From: Trichoderma breve
Lineage: Eukaryota; Ascomycota; Sordariomycetes; Hypocreales; Hypocreaceae
NCBI RefSeq assembly: GCF_028502605.1
Contig: NC_079232.1
Location: forward strand, 4,402,001 to 4,466,000
Reading direction: 5' to 3'
DNA: 64,000 nt
This document shows, in pieces, positions 12,101-23,388 of the stretch. A model generated the notes under the pieces. That model saw only the letters and a program-made list of their open reading frames with translations. It ran no database searches and was not told where the DNA came from. The stretch's first letter is position 1, and the number at the start of each line of letters is the position of its first letter. The translations under genes were made by a program, and so were the position numbers.

Positions 12101-13068
12101 GGGGAAATCCAACAACCAATAACACAGACGTCTGCAACATATCATCACCAACGTGCGTAAAAATCAGTTTTGGTATGTTTGGGATATCATGATGTGATGC
12201 TTTTGATCACTTCATCGATTGGATTTTGGCAATTGGACTTTGGTTGTTGTGTCGAGTTGAATTCCAACAAACACGCACGTCCTGTTTGCGGCTGACATTT
12301 GGGAAGTTGAGTGTTGCACAAACAGTATTGAAAGCTTTGTTCAACGAAAGACCAACAAATTTTAGAAAGACAATTTGAGTGATTCTTGATAGAATCCTTA
12401 AAGACTTTGAGTATGCTTCTTCATTAGATAAGTAGCAGTAAAGCTTGATGTAAAATTAAATGCGAATGGTAGAACGTGAAGCCAGGAAAGATTAATGTTT
12501 GTTCTATGGCAAGCACGTAGAGGGTACTCGTACTTTGTTTGGTTACTGTGCAGGTACCGGCTAGCGTTTGGACCGCCAAGTGGTACCTCTACCGCATCTC
12601 ACTCAAGGCTCATCGCCGAGTACCTTGATAGGTCGGCCATCTCACTTGTGCCTCAGGCAGCAAAAACGCGCTCCACTATCGGATCAGCGCTAGCCCCGAT
12701 GCGGCATTCTGCGACAAAGCGATAGCCAGGTCGCGTCCATCAAAGGATCGATTATTTGTTTACGCGGGGCTCAACAACAAAAAATTATCACCGCCTTTAC
12801 CAGCATCGCTCTTTACTTTGGCCTTTCCATGTGACTTGGGCCCTTTTCTAATTCGATCCGGGTCACGGCCGCTCCCTTTTTCTCTCCTTTGCGACACTGC
12901 TCGCGAGCCGTTCCAGCCGTTTGGCTCAACTCTCCTTTGTCACAGCCGCGTGTCTCAAGCCCTGCCTCATCCTTGTCGACGACTTTATCGAGTACCCTGT
13001 TTGTGCGCCCGAGATCATCTACGACTGTACGATTTCCCGTCAGCTCTCAGCTGAGAGATACCGAGATC
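9199..13068. other. 3.9 kb gene-free spacer between APSES regulator and TOP2
   Basis: Shared upstream region of two divergent genes, unusually long next to the 0.4–0.9 kb gaps around it. Open frames of 65–100 codons occur on both strands but none shows a domain or credible codon pattern. A short ATTCG microsatellite lies near 9830–9848. The right end (12820–13068) is CT-rich and is probably the TOP2 promoter and leader. No tRNA, transposon ends or RNA gene were recognised. Confidence 0.5.
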
Positions 13069-16000
13069 ATGGATTCCGACGATGACTCTGTCTTCGCTAT
13101 CGAAGATGATTCCGAGGGATATGTCCCAAAGCCCGTAAGTTACTCTGGGTCCCTTTCGAGGCTCCTATATCGGTGCTGCACGGAGATGCGATTCGATGCG
13201 CCGCTCTGCTGTTGGGTTATGTGATGTGACTTTGCATTTCCCATTCACTTTCGCACGTGTAGCTTCAGCACGGATTCACTCTCGTCTCACTCTTTCACAT
13301 CTCGACCCCGCCCCTTCAACTCTTCCTCTTCCATCACCTCCACCCACGCACGACTCAACATATCAACTCTACGAGCAACACTATCATCCCACATCTGCGT
13401 CGGCTTAACCTCGTGTGTTTATCCCGCAGTGGCTAACGTCTCTACTATAGAAAGCCAAGGCTGCCGCGAAGCCAGCTGCCAAAAAGATGGTGCAAACCAC
13501 GTTAAAATCAAAACCAGCGCCGAAGAAGCGCCCCATCATGGAAAGCGATGAAGACGACGAGGACCCGAGTGCCTCATCTGGCTTCTCCAACACTCCGCCA
13601 ACCGCTAAGAAGCAGAAGACGGCAGCTCCACCGAAGAAGTCGGGCGGCAAGCCCCTAGCGGAGCTGGAAAATGACAGCATGATCATCGACGACGAGCCCA
13701 AAGACGAGCCCAAGGCTGGCGCCAAGAAGAAGACAGCAACGGAAACGTACCAGAAGCTGACACAGCTCGAGCACATCATCAAACGTCCCGATACGTATAT
13801 CGGCTCCGTGGAAAAGACAGACCAACAGATCTGGGTCTACAACAAAGAGTCGAAACAGATGGAGTATCGCAACATTACATATGTCCCTGGGTTCTACAAG
13901 ATCTTTGACGAAATTCTCGTCAACGCTGCCGACAATAAACAGCGTGACAGCTCCATGAGCATGATGAAGGTCACCATTGATCGCGCTACTGGCGAGATTA
14001 GTGTTGAGAACAACGGCAAGGGAATCCCCATTGTCATGCACGAGAAGGAAAAGGTTTACATTCCTGAGCTCATCTTTGGTCATTTGTTGGCTGGTTCCAA
14101 CTTTGATGACAACGAGAAGAAAACCGTGGGTGGTCGTAACGGTTATGGTGCGAAGCTGTGTAACGTCTTCAGCACAGAATTCACCCTGGAGTGCCAGGAC
14201 AGCGAAAACGGAAAACGATACAAGCAGCTATGGACCAACAATATGCAGACCATGCACAAGGCCAAAATTACTTCCAACAAGACATCAGATTTCGTCCGAG
14301 TGACCTTCAAGCCGGACTACGCTCGATTTGGAATGGAAGAAGGTATCACAGACGACCTCGAGGCACTGCTCTACCGAAGAGTTTACGACATGGCTGGTAC
14401 AATGAGAGGTGTCAAAGTTCAACTCAACGGCGAACTTATCAAGATCAAGGACTTCAAGGCATACTGCGATCTCTATGCAAAGTCTATTGCAGGCGAGAGG
14501 AGCATGGAGGAGGGCGGCAGCCCAACTTGTACTGTCGAAATTGACAAGGACAAGGGCCATCCCCGCTGGGAAGTTGGATTCACTGTATCAGATGGCACTT
14601 TCCAGCAAGTGTCATTTGTCAACTCGATCGCAACAACGTCAGGAGGTACTCATGTCAACTATATCGCTGACCAGATTACAGCATACCTCCTCAAGGCGGT
14701 GACAAAGCTGAGGAAAGGACACGGTTTGAAGCAGGCGCATCTCCGAAACCACATCTTCATTTTCGTCAACTGCTTGGTCGATAACCCTGCGTTCACGTCG
14801 CAGACCAAAGAGCAGATGACTACCAAAGCAAGCCAGTTCGGTAGCAAGTGCGCCCTGGGAGAGGATTTCCTGAAGAAGGTGGCCAAATCCGACGCAATCA
14901 AAAACATCATGGACTTTGCCGAAAGAAAGGCGGACAAGATGATGGCCAAGAGTGATGGCAACAAGCGCTCTCGAGTGAGCAATGCTAAGCTTGTCGAGGC
15001 CAACTTGGCAGGTACTAGACGCGGCCATGAATGCACGCTCATCTTGACCGAAGGTGACTCCGCCAAAGGTCTGGCCGTTTCTGGACGAGCCATCTTGGAT
15101 CCCGACCGTATCGGCGTTTTCCCGCTTCGTGGTAAGCTTCTCAATGTACGAGACGCCTCCATCGACCAAATCACCAAAAATCAGGAGATTCAGAACATCA
15201 AGCAGTTCCTGGGTCTCAAGCACAAGCAGGTGTACACGGACACAAAAAGTCTTCGTTACGGTCACCTGATGATCATGGCCGATCAGGATCACGACGGTAG
15301 TCACATCAAGGGTCTTCTCATCAACTTCCTTCAGGTGCAGTTCCCTTCACTACTCCAGATTCCTGATTTCTTCCGGGAATTCATCACGCCTATTGTCAAA
15401 GTCTGGCAGGGTCCCAACCCCAAGAAGCCGCAGAGACTCAAGTCCTTCTTCACACAACCGCAATATGAAGAATGGAAGGAAGAACGTGGCAGCGAAATCA
15501 CTAGATGGCATTACAAGTACTTGAAGGGTCTGGGCAGTAGCAGCAACGAAGATGCCCAAGTATACTTCACCAACCTCGACGAGCACTTGAAAGAATTTGA
15601 TGTCATGAAGCCGGAGGAGGCGGACATGTTCGACCTGGCCTTCTCCAAGAAGAAGGCCGACGCGAGAAAGGAGTGGCTGGGTAACTTTATTCCCGGCACC
15701 TACTTGGATCACTCTGCCAAGACTATCAGCTATGGCGACTTTGTGAACAAGGAGCTCATTTTGTTCAGCATGGCGGATAACATAAGATCCATTCCGTCAA
15801 TGATTGATGGATTGAAGCCCGGTCAGCGAAAGGTGCTCTACGCATGTTTCAAGAGGAACGTGGTCAAGGACGAAAAGGTTGTGGAGCTGGCTGGTTATGT
15901 CTCTGGACTGACTGCCTACCACCACGGTGAAGCCTCTCTGCAGCAAACCATCATTGGACTGGCCCAAGATTTCGTGGGATCCAACAACATCAATGTTCTG

Positions 16001-18587
16001 GAGCCCAGCGGTAACTTTGGTTCTCGACTTGCCGGTGGCTCTGATGCTGCTAGCCCTCGTTATACCTTCACCCGCTTGTCTCCGTTTGCACGCTCAATTT
16101 TCTCCTCCCTCGACGATCCAAACCTGAACCACCAATTTGAGGATGGTAAGCAGATTGAGCCAGAGATTTACGCTCCGGTCCTGCCAATGGTACTCATCAA
16201 TGGTGCCGATGGTATTGGCACGGGTTGGAGCACCTCCATCCCCAACTACCACCCGCTGGAGGTTGTGAAGAACTTGAGGCGACGAATGGGTCGTCTCGAG
16301 GAAGGTGATGATGAAGAGAAGGCATTTGAGACCATGACTCCCTGGTTCCGGGGCTGGAAGGGCACGCCAGAGGCTGCTGGTCCTGATCGCTACAAGTTTA
16401 ACGGTATTGCCTACCAGAATGAGCAGAACGCGAATGAGGTGGTCATCACTGAGCTTCCCATCCGCGTATGGACTGATGACTTCAAGGCTCGTCTGGAAAA
16501 GATTATCAGCGGCGTGGATGGCCCCACCTGGATCAAGGACTACAAAGAATTCAACGACCACAAGACTGTCCACTTTGAGATTCAAGTGGATGAGAAGCAC
16601 ATGGCCAAGGTCCTTGAAGAAGGTTTGCTGGAGCGGTTCAAGCTCACTAAGCAAGTGGCGACATCGAACCTGGTTGCGTTCGACACCAATGGCCGGATTC
16701 GCAAGTATGAGAAGGTTGAGGATATTCTGGAGGAATACTACGTCTATCGATTGGGCATGTATCTGAAGCGAAAGGTATGTGAAAGGCTACTTGTTATATC
16801 CTTGTGTTTTCACTGACTAATTATGTTGCACTAGAATCACTGGCTGAGTGTCTACGATGCCGACTACCGGAAATTGAAGAACCAGGCACGGTTCATCCAG
16901 GAGATTATTGACGGTGACTTGATCGTTGGTAAAAAGAGGAAGGATGTCCTTGTCAAAGAGCTGCGAGATCGCAAATATGAGGCGTTCCCCCCAATCAAGA
17001 ATAGCCAAACAAAGAAGACTCCAGAGGAGGAGGAAGAAGAGGACGAAGAGGGTGAAGAAAGTGCCCGTGACTATGACTACCTTCTCTCAGTAAGTTTTCT
17101 CCCCTTTCAACCATTCAAACAGCTGCCATTATGCCGTATCACATCTAACACAACTTTCCTCTCCCCAGATGCCAATTTGGTCATTGACCGCAGAGCGTCT
17201 TGAGAAGTTGAAGGACGCTATTCGGAGGAAGAAGGCCGAGTATGACGAGCTGGAGGCCAAGAGTGACAAAGATCTGTGGTGTGAGGATCTTGTCGCCTTT
17301 GAGGCTGAGTGGGAGAAATCTCTTGCACTCAGCGCAGAAATTCAGACCAACATTCGTCGCATGGGCCGCCGAGTATCCAAAAAGATAGGAGCTGGAGGAG
17401 GTGGCCGCGGCAAGAAGGCCAAGGGGGCGGACGATGATTATGAGCCCGAGAAGAAGGGTCGAAAGAAGGCAGCGCCCGCTGTGAAGCCAGAGACTAAGAC
17501 GGCGCAGAGGTTTGCCGACATGTTTAGCGCCAAACCCAAGGTCAAGAAGGAGTCGGAGCCGGAGGTGGTCGAGCTGTCTGACAACTTTTCTGACGATGAT
17601 TTCGCCGCCCTCAGCCGGAGCAAACCGGCGGCAGCACCCAAAGTTGCAGCACCCAAAGCAGCCCCCAAGGCTGCGCCTAAAGCTGCACCTAAAGCTGCCA
17701 AGGCTTCTGAGTCGCGATCCATCTCGCTGTCGGAATCGGAGCCTGAGGTCGTTCCCGTTCGCAACAAGCGAGCAGCTCCCCCCAAGACCTCTGAGTCGCG
17801 ATCCGCCTCGCTGTCGGAATCGGAGCCTGAGGTGGTGCCTGTGCGCAACAAGCGAGCAGCTGCTTCCAAAGCCAGAACTTTGTTCGATGCCGACTCAGAT
17901 AGTGACGAGGACGATGATCAGATGCTTGGTGACGTTGGCGCGTTGGTCAAGGGCATTGAAGACAAGCCTTCTGGAGAAGCCAGCGCGCGACTCAGCCTGC
18001 ACACCATGGGCCGACCCGACTCAAGCCATGGCAACACGAGCGCTGGAACCATCTCAAAGCCAAGGGTCAAATCAGCCAAGGCCTTTGATTTTGACAGCCC
18101 TGATGAGACCAACTATGAGATGTTAGCCAAGCCGTCACCCTTCAAGCCGGCGAACAATGACGATGAAGCGTCGGGCGATGACGATGACTTGGGACTTTCT
18201 TCAAAGGGTAAGGCTGCAGCATCTTCAAGCCTAACTGCAGCCAAGAAACGTGGCAGGCCGGCAACGAGCAAGGCGGAAGGCAAACCAACAAGCAAGCCCA
18301 AGGTGGCCCTCAAGGCTGCAGTAACAGCTTCGACTCTGTCGCCAGCTGCCAAGAGATATGCCGCGAAGAAGAAGGCATTGGAAGACGATTCCGACGCCGA
18401 AGACGATGAGTTGGATGAGTCGATTGCTCCAAGGCCGGCGGCCCGATCGAGACCTGGGCGGGCTGCGGCTGCGAACCGAAAGGTTGTCATTGACGACGAC
18501 TCATCCATGGCGCTCGACGAAGAAGAAGATGAAGAGGAAGAAGAAGAGAGCGACGACCCGTTTGTGGTTGATGATGATGATGATTAA
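13069..18587 (+). CDS. TOP2: DNA topoisomerase II
   Basis: Four exons (13069–13134, 13451–16774, 16835–17089, 17169–18587), all phase 0, give 1687 aa. The first exon encodes 22 acidic residues and is followed by a 316-nt intron, long for this window. The GHKL ATPase is seen with LVNAADN (Asn180), NNGKGIP and GGRNGYGAKL; the TOPRIM region has EGDSAKG (Glu556) and DQDHDG (Asp633, Asp635, Asp637); the active-site tyrosine is Tyr893 in ASPRYTF. The enzyme passes one DNA duplex through another in an ATP-driven cycle and works in the nucleus during replication and chromosome segregation. The C-terminal ~350 residues are a low-complexity tail with Lys-Ala repeats, an exactly repeated 28-codon unit (17706–17777 and 17790–17861) and long acidic runs, typical of a regulatory tail but longer than in yeast. 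Exon 3 carries the conserved NHWLSVYDADYRKLKNQARF segment. Confidence 0.96.
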
Positions 18588-19124
18588 ACAGGATGCAATA
18601 GCGGCATATGTTGAGAGCTCATGATATTGCTTTTAGAGGCTGGATTCATCAGTGCATAGGTTTATTTTGACATGAATGTTTGTGATAGACAGGGTTGGCC
18701 TTGGGTGAAGGTGGTACATGATAGGTCTATCTGGTATTTCACAGGTTATTTTTTTCTCTTTTATTACAGCATAGCTTTTTTTTAATTTGCTTATTCTGAG
18801 GAATGTAAAATATTGTTGGTCCTTATTACGTGTTGAAGTGCTTTGATATTATTACGTGATTTTAATAAACCAAGATGTTTGTATCTTAAGCGCCTGGGAG
18901 TACGCCGTTATCGATATCCTTTGTTGGAGGGGCTGATTATTTGCCCCTCCACCCCAGCTATTTTCCTAAGCTCACACCATCTCCATATTACAAACCGAAC
19001 CTCACAAACACAGCGCAGCTTCATAACCTCCAACGAACGCCAAAGCAAAGACAATACAGAGAAACTATTCTTGGAATCTCCGCCGTACGATCTCGATCTT
19101 TTAATCCCCAAACTCCATCCAGCC
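18588..19124. other. Intergenic region, TOP2 to TAP42
   Basis: About 0.54 kb: presumed TOP2 3' UTR, T-rich around 18746–18785, then the TAP42 promoter and CA-rich leader. No other gene is seen. Confidence 0.5.
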
Positions 19125-20177
19125 ATGGCTTCGTCCGACGAGCCGCAATCCCTCCGAGCCGTCTTCGAGGCCGCCGAAGACAAGCGCCAAGAAGTCAACG
19201 AAGCTCCCAGCGCGACATCCCCCAAATACGCAGAAGATCTCGCCGCCGCGCTGAAGCTCTACACACAAGCCCTCGAGCAGATCTCGGCGCTATCGCTCTT
19301 CTCGGCCAACGAGGGCCTGGAAGACGTCGCGACGTCGTCGCTGCCGTACTTGCTCGTGGACTTTTACTTTGCTGAGCTTGTTCAGCGGACGCCGCATTTG
19401 GCGCCGAAGGAAAGGCTTCAGGTGCTTAAGAGTGCGAGGGCCTCGTATGAGAAGTTTTTGAGCGCGGTGGATGGGTATGGCTTGGTGACGGGGCCGTATG
19501 GGAAGTTGCTGGAGAGGTATCGTGATGATGAGGAGGCGTTTGCGGCGGTGGCGGGGGATATGGCGGCGAAGAGGGAGGCTAAGATTGCGAACTTCAAGGC
19601 GGAGAAGGCGTTGCGGGAGAAGCTGCAGACGCTGAAGCGCAACCCGCGGTATCTCGATCACGGCGATGAAGAGCTTGTGCGCGAGGTGCATATCACCAGC
19701 ATCCAGTTCGCTATTCACAACACTTTCCAGGCGCTCGATTCACTTAACCGTGAAGTGCCGCTGCTCCGATCCGCGCCCTCGCCAACCGCCGCCCCGAAGT
19801 CCTCGTCCGACGATCCCACAGACACGTCTTTCAGGCTCGACCAGCCTCTCAGCCAGCTCCGCGTCGGCGCCGGTGGTCCTCTGCTCTCCACAAAGGGAAA
19901 GCCTCTTCAGCCCTTCACGCTCGTGGGTTCTCGCGCCGATCTCGCCCGCGGCGTCTTCCGGCCGGGACATAACCTGCCTACTATGTCGATAGACGAGTAT
20001 CTCGAGGAGGAGAAGCGCCGGGGCGGCATCCTCGAGGGCGGCACGGAGCCTCCGAAGCAGGAGCTCGATGAGGATGACATGGAGGCCGTTGATCGAGCGA
20101 CGTACAAGGCGCGACAGTGGGACGATTTCACGGATGATAATAGGAAGGGGTCAGGGAATACGCTTAACATGGGTTAA
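19125..20177 (+). CDS. TAP42: TAP42/IGBP1 (alpha4) family protein, PP2A-associated TOR pathway regulator
   Basis: Single exon, 350 aa, near the 366 aa of yeast Tap42. The N-terminal helical domain has the family features: SLRAVFEAAEDKR, a long helix pair through YLLVDFYFAEL, then LKSARASYEKFLSAVDGYGL and REAKIANFKAEKALREKL, matching the TPR-like fold that binds PP2A-type catalytic subunits. The C-terminus has RPGHNLPTMSIDEYLEEEKRRGGI, the conserved C-terminal box. The protein binds Pph21/Pph22/Sit4-type phosphatases downstream of TORC1. The start at 19125 is in a good context (agccATGG) and at the family N-terminus; the open frame runs 94 codons further upstream but with no conserved content. 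It converges with the gene at 20695. Confidence 0.93.
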   Translation: MASSDEPQSLRAVFEAAEDKRQEVNEAPSATSPKYAEDLAAALKLYTQALEQISALSLFSANEGLEDVATSSLPYLLVDFYFAELVQRTPHLAPKERLQVLKSARASYEKFLSAVDGYGLVTGPYGKLLERYRDDEEAFAAVAGDMAAKREAKIANFKAEKALREKLQTLKRNPRYLDHGDEELVREVHITSIQFAIHNTFQALDSLNREVPLLRSAPSPTAAPKSSSDDPTDTSFRLDQPLSQLRVGAGGPLLSTKGKPLQPFTLVGSRADLARGVFRPGHNLPTMSIDEYLEEEKRRGGILEGGTEPPKQELDEDDMEAVDRATYKARQWDDFTDDNRKGSGNTLNMG

Positions 20178-20694
20178 GAGAAAAGGAAACGTTGAAAATG
20201 GGCTGGCAGTGATGATGCTTTCTTTCTCTGGGCGTGGTTTTGGTCTTTTACTTTTCTGTCTTGTCAAATGAAATTTGCAGCCTTTTCTTTTAGTTTGGAG
20301 AGCATGAAGATATTGGATAGGCGAAGCGGATTTGCGGAACACAACTACCTACGTTGGCGACTACTTATGGAATATGAAAAAATAGACCACTTAATACTCG
20401 ACATTATAGACTGAACAACTAGATCAAGGTAAAAAAAAAAATTCTATTAAAAAAACCTATTCAGAATTGCTTGCATCAAATGTCTGCATTGCTAATAGAA
20501 ACCTCATCCTGTGAGTTGTGCTGTCAATCTATCCATCTTCATAAACTCATCATTCGCAGATATTCATCCAATCATTCTGTAACTCAACAAAAAGACATCG
20601 ATATCAAACAACCGTATTCCCATGATATTATCCCCCAAAAGACCAAGCAAACAAAACAAACCCAAAATTTTATATCCAGAGTCTCATGTCTTCA
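20178..20694. other. Convergent 3' region
   Basis: About 0.5 kb between the TAP42 stop and the stop of the minus-strand neighbour. It is AT-rich with A-runs at 20433–20455. No gene is seen. Confidence 0.5.
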
Positions 20695-23388
20695 TCATAT
20701 TTCATCCCACCCCCCTAATGTGCTCGCATCGCTATCGCTCTCATCGCTCTGAGCAATCACATTGGCCACCGGATCATCAATGTTCATAACATCGTCATCG
20801 CCGCTATCGTGGTTATTGGTCACTCTATCCGTCATGACTGACGCCGTCTCCGCATCAGAGTGTAAAGATTCAACCATCATGTCCACCGCCCGACCAGTGT
20901 CCTGATGCTCTGCCGGGATCACGAACCTCGCCTCCTGATAATATTCCGTTCCGTCCATGTCAAAAGACTCCGACGCAACGGAGACATTATCGGCAATGAC
21001 GTGGTCGCGGGCATACACAGTCGATATGCTGTCCTGAGCATCCAGCGACCCAACTACGGTGCTGCCCCTAACCTTCATCGTAGAGAAGTCGTCGACCAAA
21101 GAGCCCGAGACACTGGAAGTGGTGGAAGGAATCGTCTTTCCAGTGTGATAGGCTGGTCCAGGCCCATTCGGACCCCATTGAGCAGGAGGAAGCTCTGTCT
21201 CAAACACGCCGCCGGTGCCATCATTGCATCCTCCAGCCCAGAGCGGAAGAAATTTTAGCTCGTTGTAATCGAGTGTGAGAAGCATGTGGCGGGTCAGATT
21301 CAGCGCCGGCTCAATGTCAAACCGTACCCATGAACTACTGTACGGCAAGATGGCATCATGAATCTGCCGGTTGAGGACGTTTAGATCAATGAGGGGATCC
21401 TTCACGCTGAGAGTCCCTCCTTCAACACCATTCTCCTGATTCATGAACATCTCAAAGGGGGCCAAGGCTGCTAGTTCTGGGGCTGTCTCGACCATCGCCT
21501 GCACATGAGCCTGTGCCCGGGCCATCGACCTGGTCGATCGTGAATATGCCATAGTCTGCCATTTGGAATGACTGTACTTGGTATCCCACATCTCGCCTAT
21601 CTGCTGGTAAATAAACGGACACAGGAGCTTCTGGGTGCGATTAAAAGCCGGTAAAATGTCCTCAAGCAGTTGAAAGTCATTGGGCAGCACATAGGTAGCC
21701 CGGTCCTCGTCCATGGAAATAAGTGCCTGCCGTCCATCTTCAATGGTGCCCAATATAGGCCTGTTGAATGCGTGTGAGACGCTAAACTGGATTGCAGTCA
21801 TCAAGTCACGCAGGGCATCCAAGGCCAGCTTGCCAGATGCAGAGCGATGCTGGGTGAGTATACCCTCCATTTTTCGAAGCTTGACCCATTCCTCAACCAT
21901 CCAGCAGTCGAGGCTATATTGACTCTCGAATGTGTCAGGGATCAGTGACACCCTTTCAACAAGAGCCCGAGCAGCGTGTTGAACTATGTTTTGCAGCTCG
22001 TCATCTAAATTGCCCAGTCTTCTTCCAAAAACAGTAACGCGACTCAAATCCCGGGTCGAGTCGGTGCTTGTGTCCTTGAGGGCCAGCTCGTTGACGAGTA
22101 TCCGAAAAGCACATTGCGTGACTTGCACAAGCTCTAGGGCAAAGCCAATCTGTAGCGCTTCTTCCGGGAGGACTTCGATGAACTTTGTGTTGTCGCCATA
22201 CATGATCCACTGGGCCACTTGATCTCTAATGACGGATGTGCAGTCGAATATCTTTGCCAGGGCAACAAGAGTCCAGACACGGTTTGCCGAGTCGAGCATG
22301 ACATCGCGTCCTTCAATCATCAGCAGCAGACGGATGATGTTAATGCAGTGGCGCGTGGGGCAATAGTCGGGAATGTTGCGGTACTCTGGCGTTTCATACG
22401 GTTCATTGATTCCGTGAAGCTGCTTGTCAACCAAGTTTTGCGGCGAAGGCGGGACGATTTTCGGCCCATTAATGGCATCAGTGACATCTGTTTTATTACT
22501 ATTATTGATGATCATGTTGTTGATGTCGTTGTTGATGTCTGACGCTGATTCTCCATTGAAATTCTCATCATGTCTCTGCTCTTTTACCTCTTCTCTGGGG
22601 AGCCCCCAACCGGGAATGGGCGGCTGGCCACATGTGCAGACGTCGTCGTGTCCAGACACCAGCCAGTTGGACACCTTGTGAAGGGCATTGGAAGCCCACC
22701 ACTTGATGATTCCGGGAGTGAGAGACAACTGAGTCATCTGGAAGACGAGCTCATCGCCCTCAGACGGCGGCGTCAAGTCGAGCACGTACTTGATGCCTTC
22801 TGGGAGGTTCTTGGCCAGCTTCTTCCGTCTTTGAATACGAAACTGATAAGTCGGGCTTAACATGTCGGCGAACTTGGCGGAGCCGGTTGCGAGCAGTTTC
22901 TTCGAGTGTACACGGAACTTTTTCGATGAGTATGGCATGCCGTAACAGTCAGTTTGCCCCCATTGGCGCCGCGAAAGATCAGGAAAGTCGATGAAGACCA
23001 GCGTGTCCCCCTCGTTGAGCTCTTGCTCGATGGACCGCAGCCTGCAGACCTCGACAAAGCGAGATGACGGGATAGAGTCCTCGGCCATGAGGCCTTTCAT
23101 AACCCTGGCCCACTGGGAAAGTTGATGAAACTCGAATTTGTCGTACTCGACCTTGAGCGAACTTGACGTATCGTGTTGAGGGTTCTGAGCTACTCGGTTG
23201 AGGAGGGCGAGAAGGCTGTAGTTTTCGTTATTCGATCCCGGATCGGACACAGGATCATGAGCGTTCCCAGGGACTACGACGGTATCTTCTGAGGCGCCGC
23301 CGCTGGCTTGATTCTGCACTAGAGGTACTACAATATTGGAAGTCCTTTGAGTAGTGGATGGCCACGGCTCGTTGACATAGTCGTTCAT
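20695..23388 (-). CDS. Conserved hypothetical protein with BTB/POZ-like region
   Basis: Single exon of 897 aa. Function unknown. Residues 128–215 resemble a BTB/POZ fold: DTLVFIDFPDL, then KFRVHSKKLLATGSAKFADML, as in BTB proteins where 'vHs..L...S..F..ml' is the core. Residues 340–400 (RHCINIIRLLLMIEGRDVMLDSANRVWTLVALAKIFDC in part) look like a second conserved helical block, followed by a largely helical middle part with VERVSLIPDTFESQYSLDCW. The last ~150 residues are acidic and disordered and end in STLGGWDEI. A DDDVMNIDD-type run and many Ser/Asp suggest phosphorylation. The longer open frame starts with TTG, so the ATG at 23388 is taken. Its conserved look and single-exon structure suggest a filamentous-fungus-wide family; role could be scaffolding or an E3 adaptor, which is a guess. 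Confidence 0.75.
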   Translation of the reverse strand: MNDYVNEPWPSTTQRTSNIVVPLVQNQASGGASEDTVVVPGNAHDPVSDPGSNNENYSLLALLNRVAQNPQHDTSSSLKVEYDKFEFHQLSQWARVMKGLMAEDSIPSSRFVEVCRLRSIEQELNEGDTLVFIDFPDLSRRQWGQTDCYGMPYSSKKFRVHSKKLLATGSAKFADMLSPTYQFRIQRRKKLAKNLPEGIKYVLDLTPPSEGDELVFQMTQLSLTPGIIKWWASNALHKVSNWLVSGHDDVCTCGQPPIPGWGLPREEVKEQRHDENFNGESASDINNDINNMIINNSNKTDVTDAINGPKIVPPSPQNLVDKQLHGINEPYETPEYRNIPDYCPTRHCINIIRLLLMIEGRDVMLDSANRVWTLVALAKIFDCTSVIRDQVAQWIMYGDNTKFIEVLPEEALQIGFALELVQVTQCAFRILVNELALKDTSTDSTRDLSRVTVFGRRLGNLDDELQNIVQHAARALVERVSLIPDTFESQYSLDCWMVEEWVKLRKMEGILTQHRSASGKLALDALRDLMTAIQFSVSHAFNRPILGTIEDGRQALISMDEDRATYVLPNDFQLLEDILPAFNRTQKLLCPFIYQQIGEMWDTKYSHSKWQTMAYSRSTRSMARAQAHVQAMVETAPELAALAPFEMFMNQENGVEGGTLSVKDPLIDLNVLNRQIHDAILPYSSSWVRFDIEPALNLTRHMLLTLDYNELKFLPLWAGGCNDGTGGVFETELPPAQWGPNGPGPAYHTGKTIPSTTSSVSGSLVDDFSTMKVRGSTVVGSLDAQDSISTVYARDHVIADNVSVASESFDMDGTEYYQEARFVIPAEHQDTGRAVDMMVESLHSDAETASVMTDRVTNNHDSGDDDVMNIDDPVANVIAQSDESDSDASTLGGWDEI

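Noticed and set aside
14639..15304. 221-codon minus-strand frame within TOP2
   Set aside because: Shadow of the conserved TOP2 coding strand.
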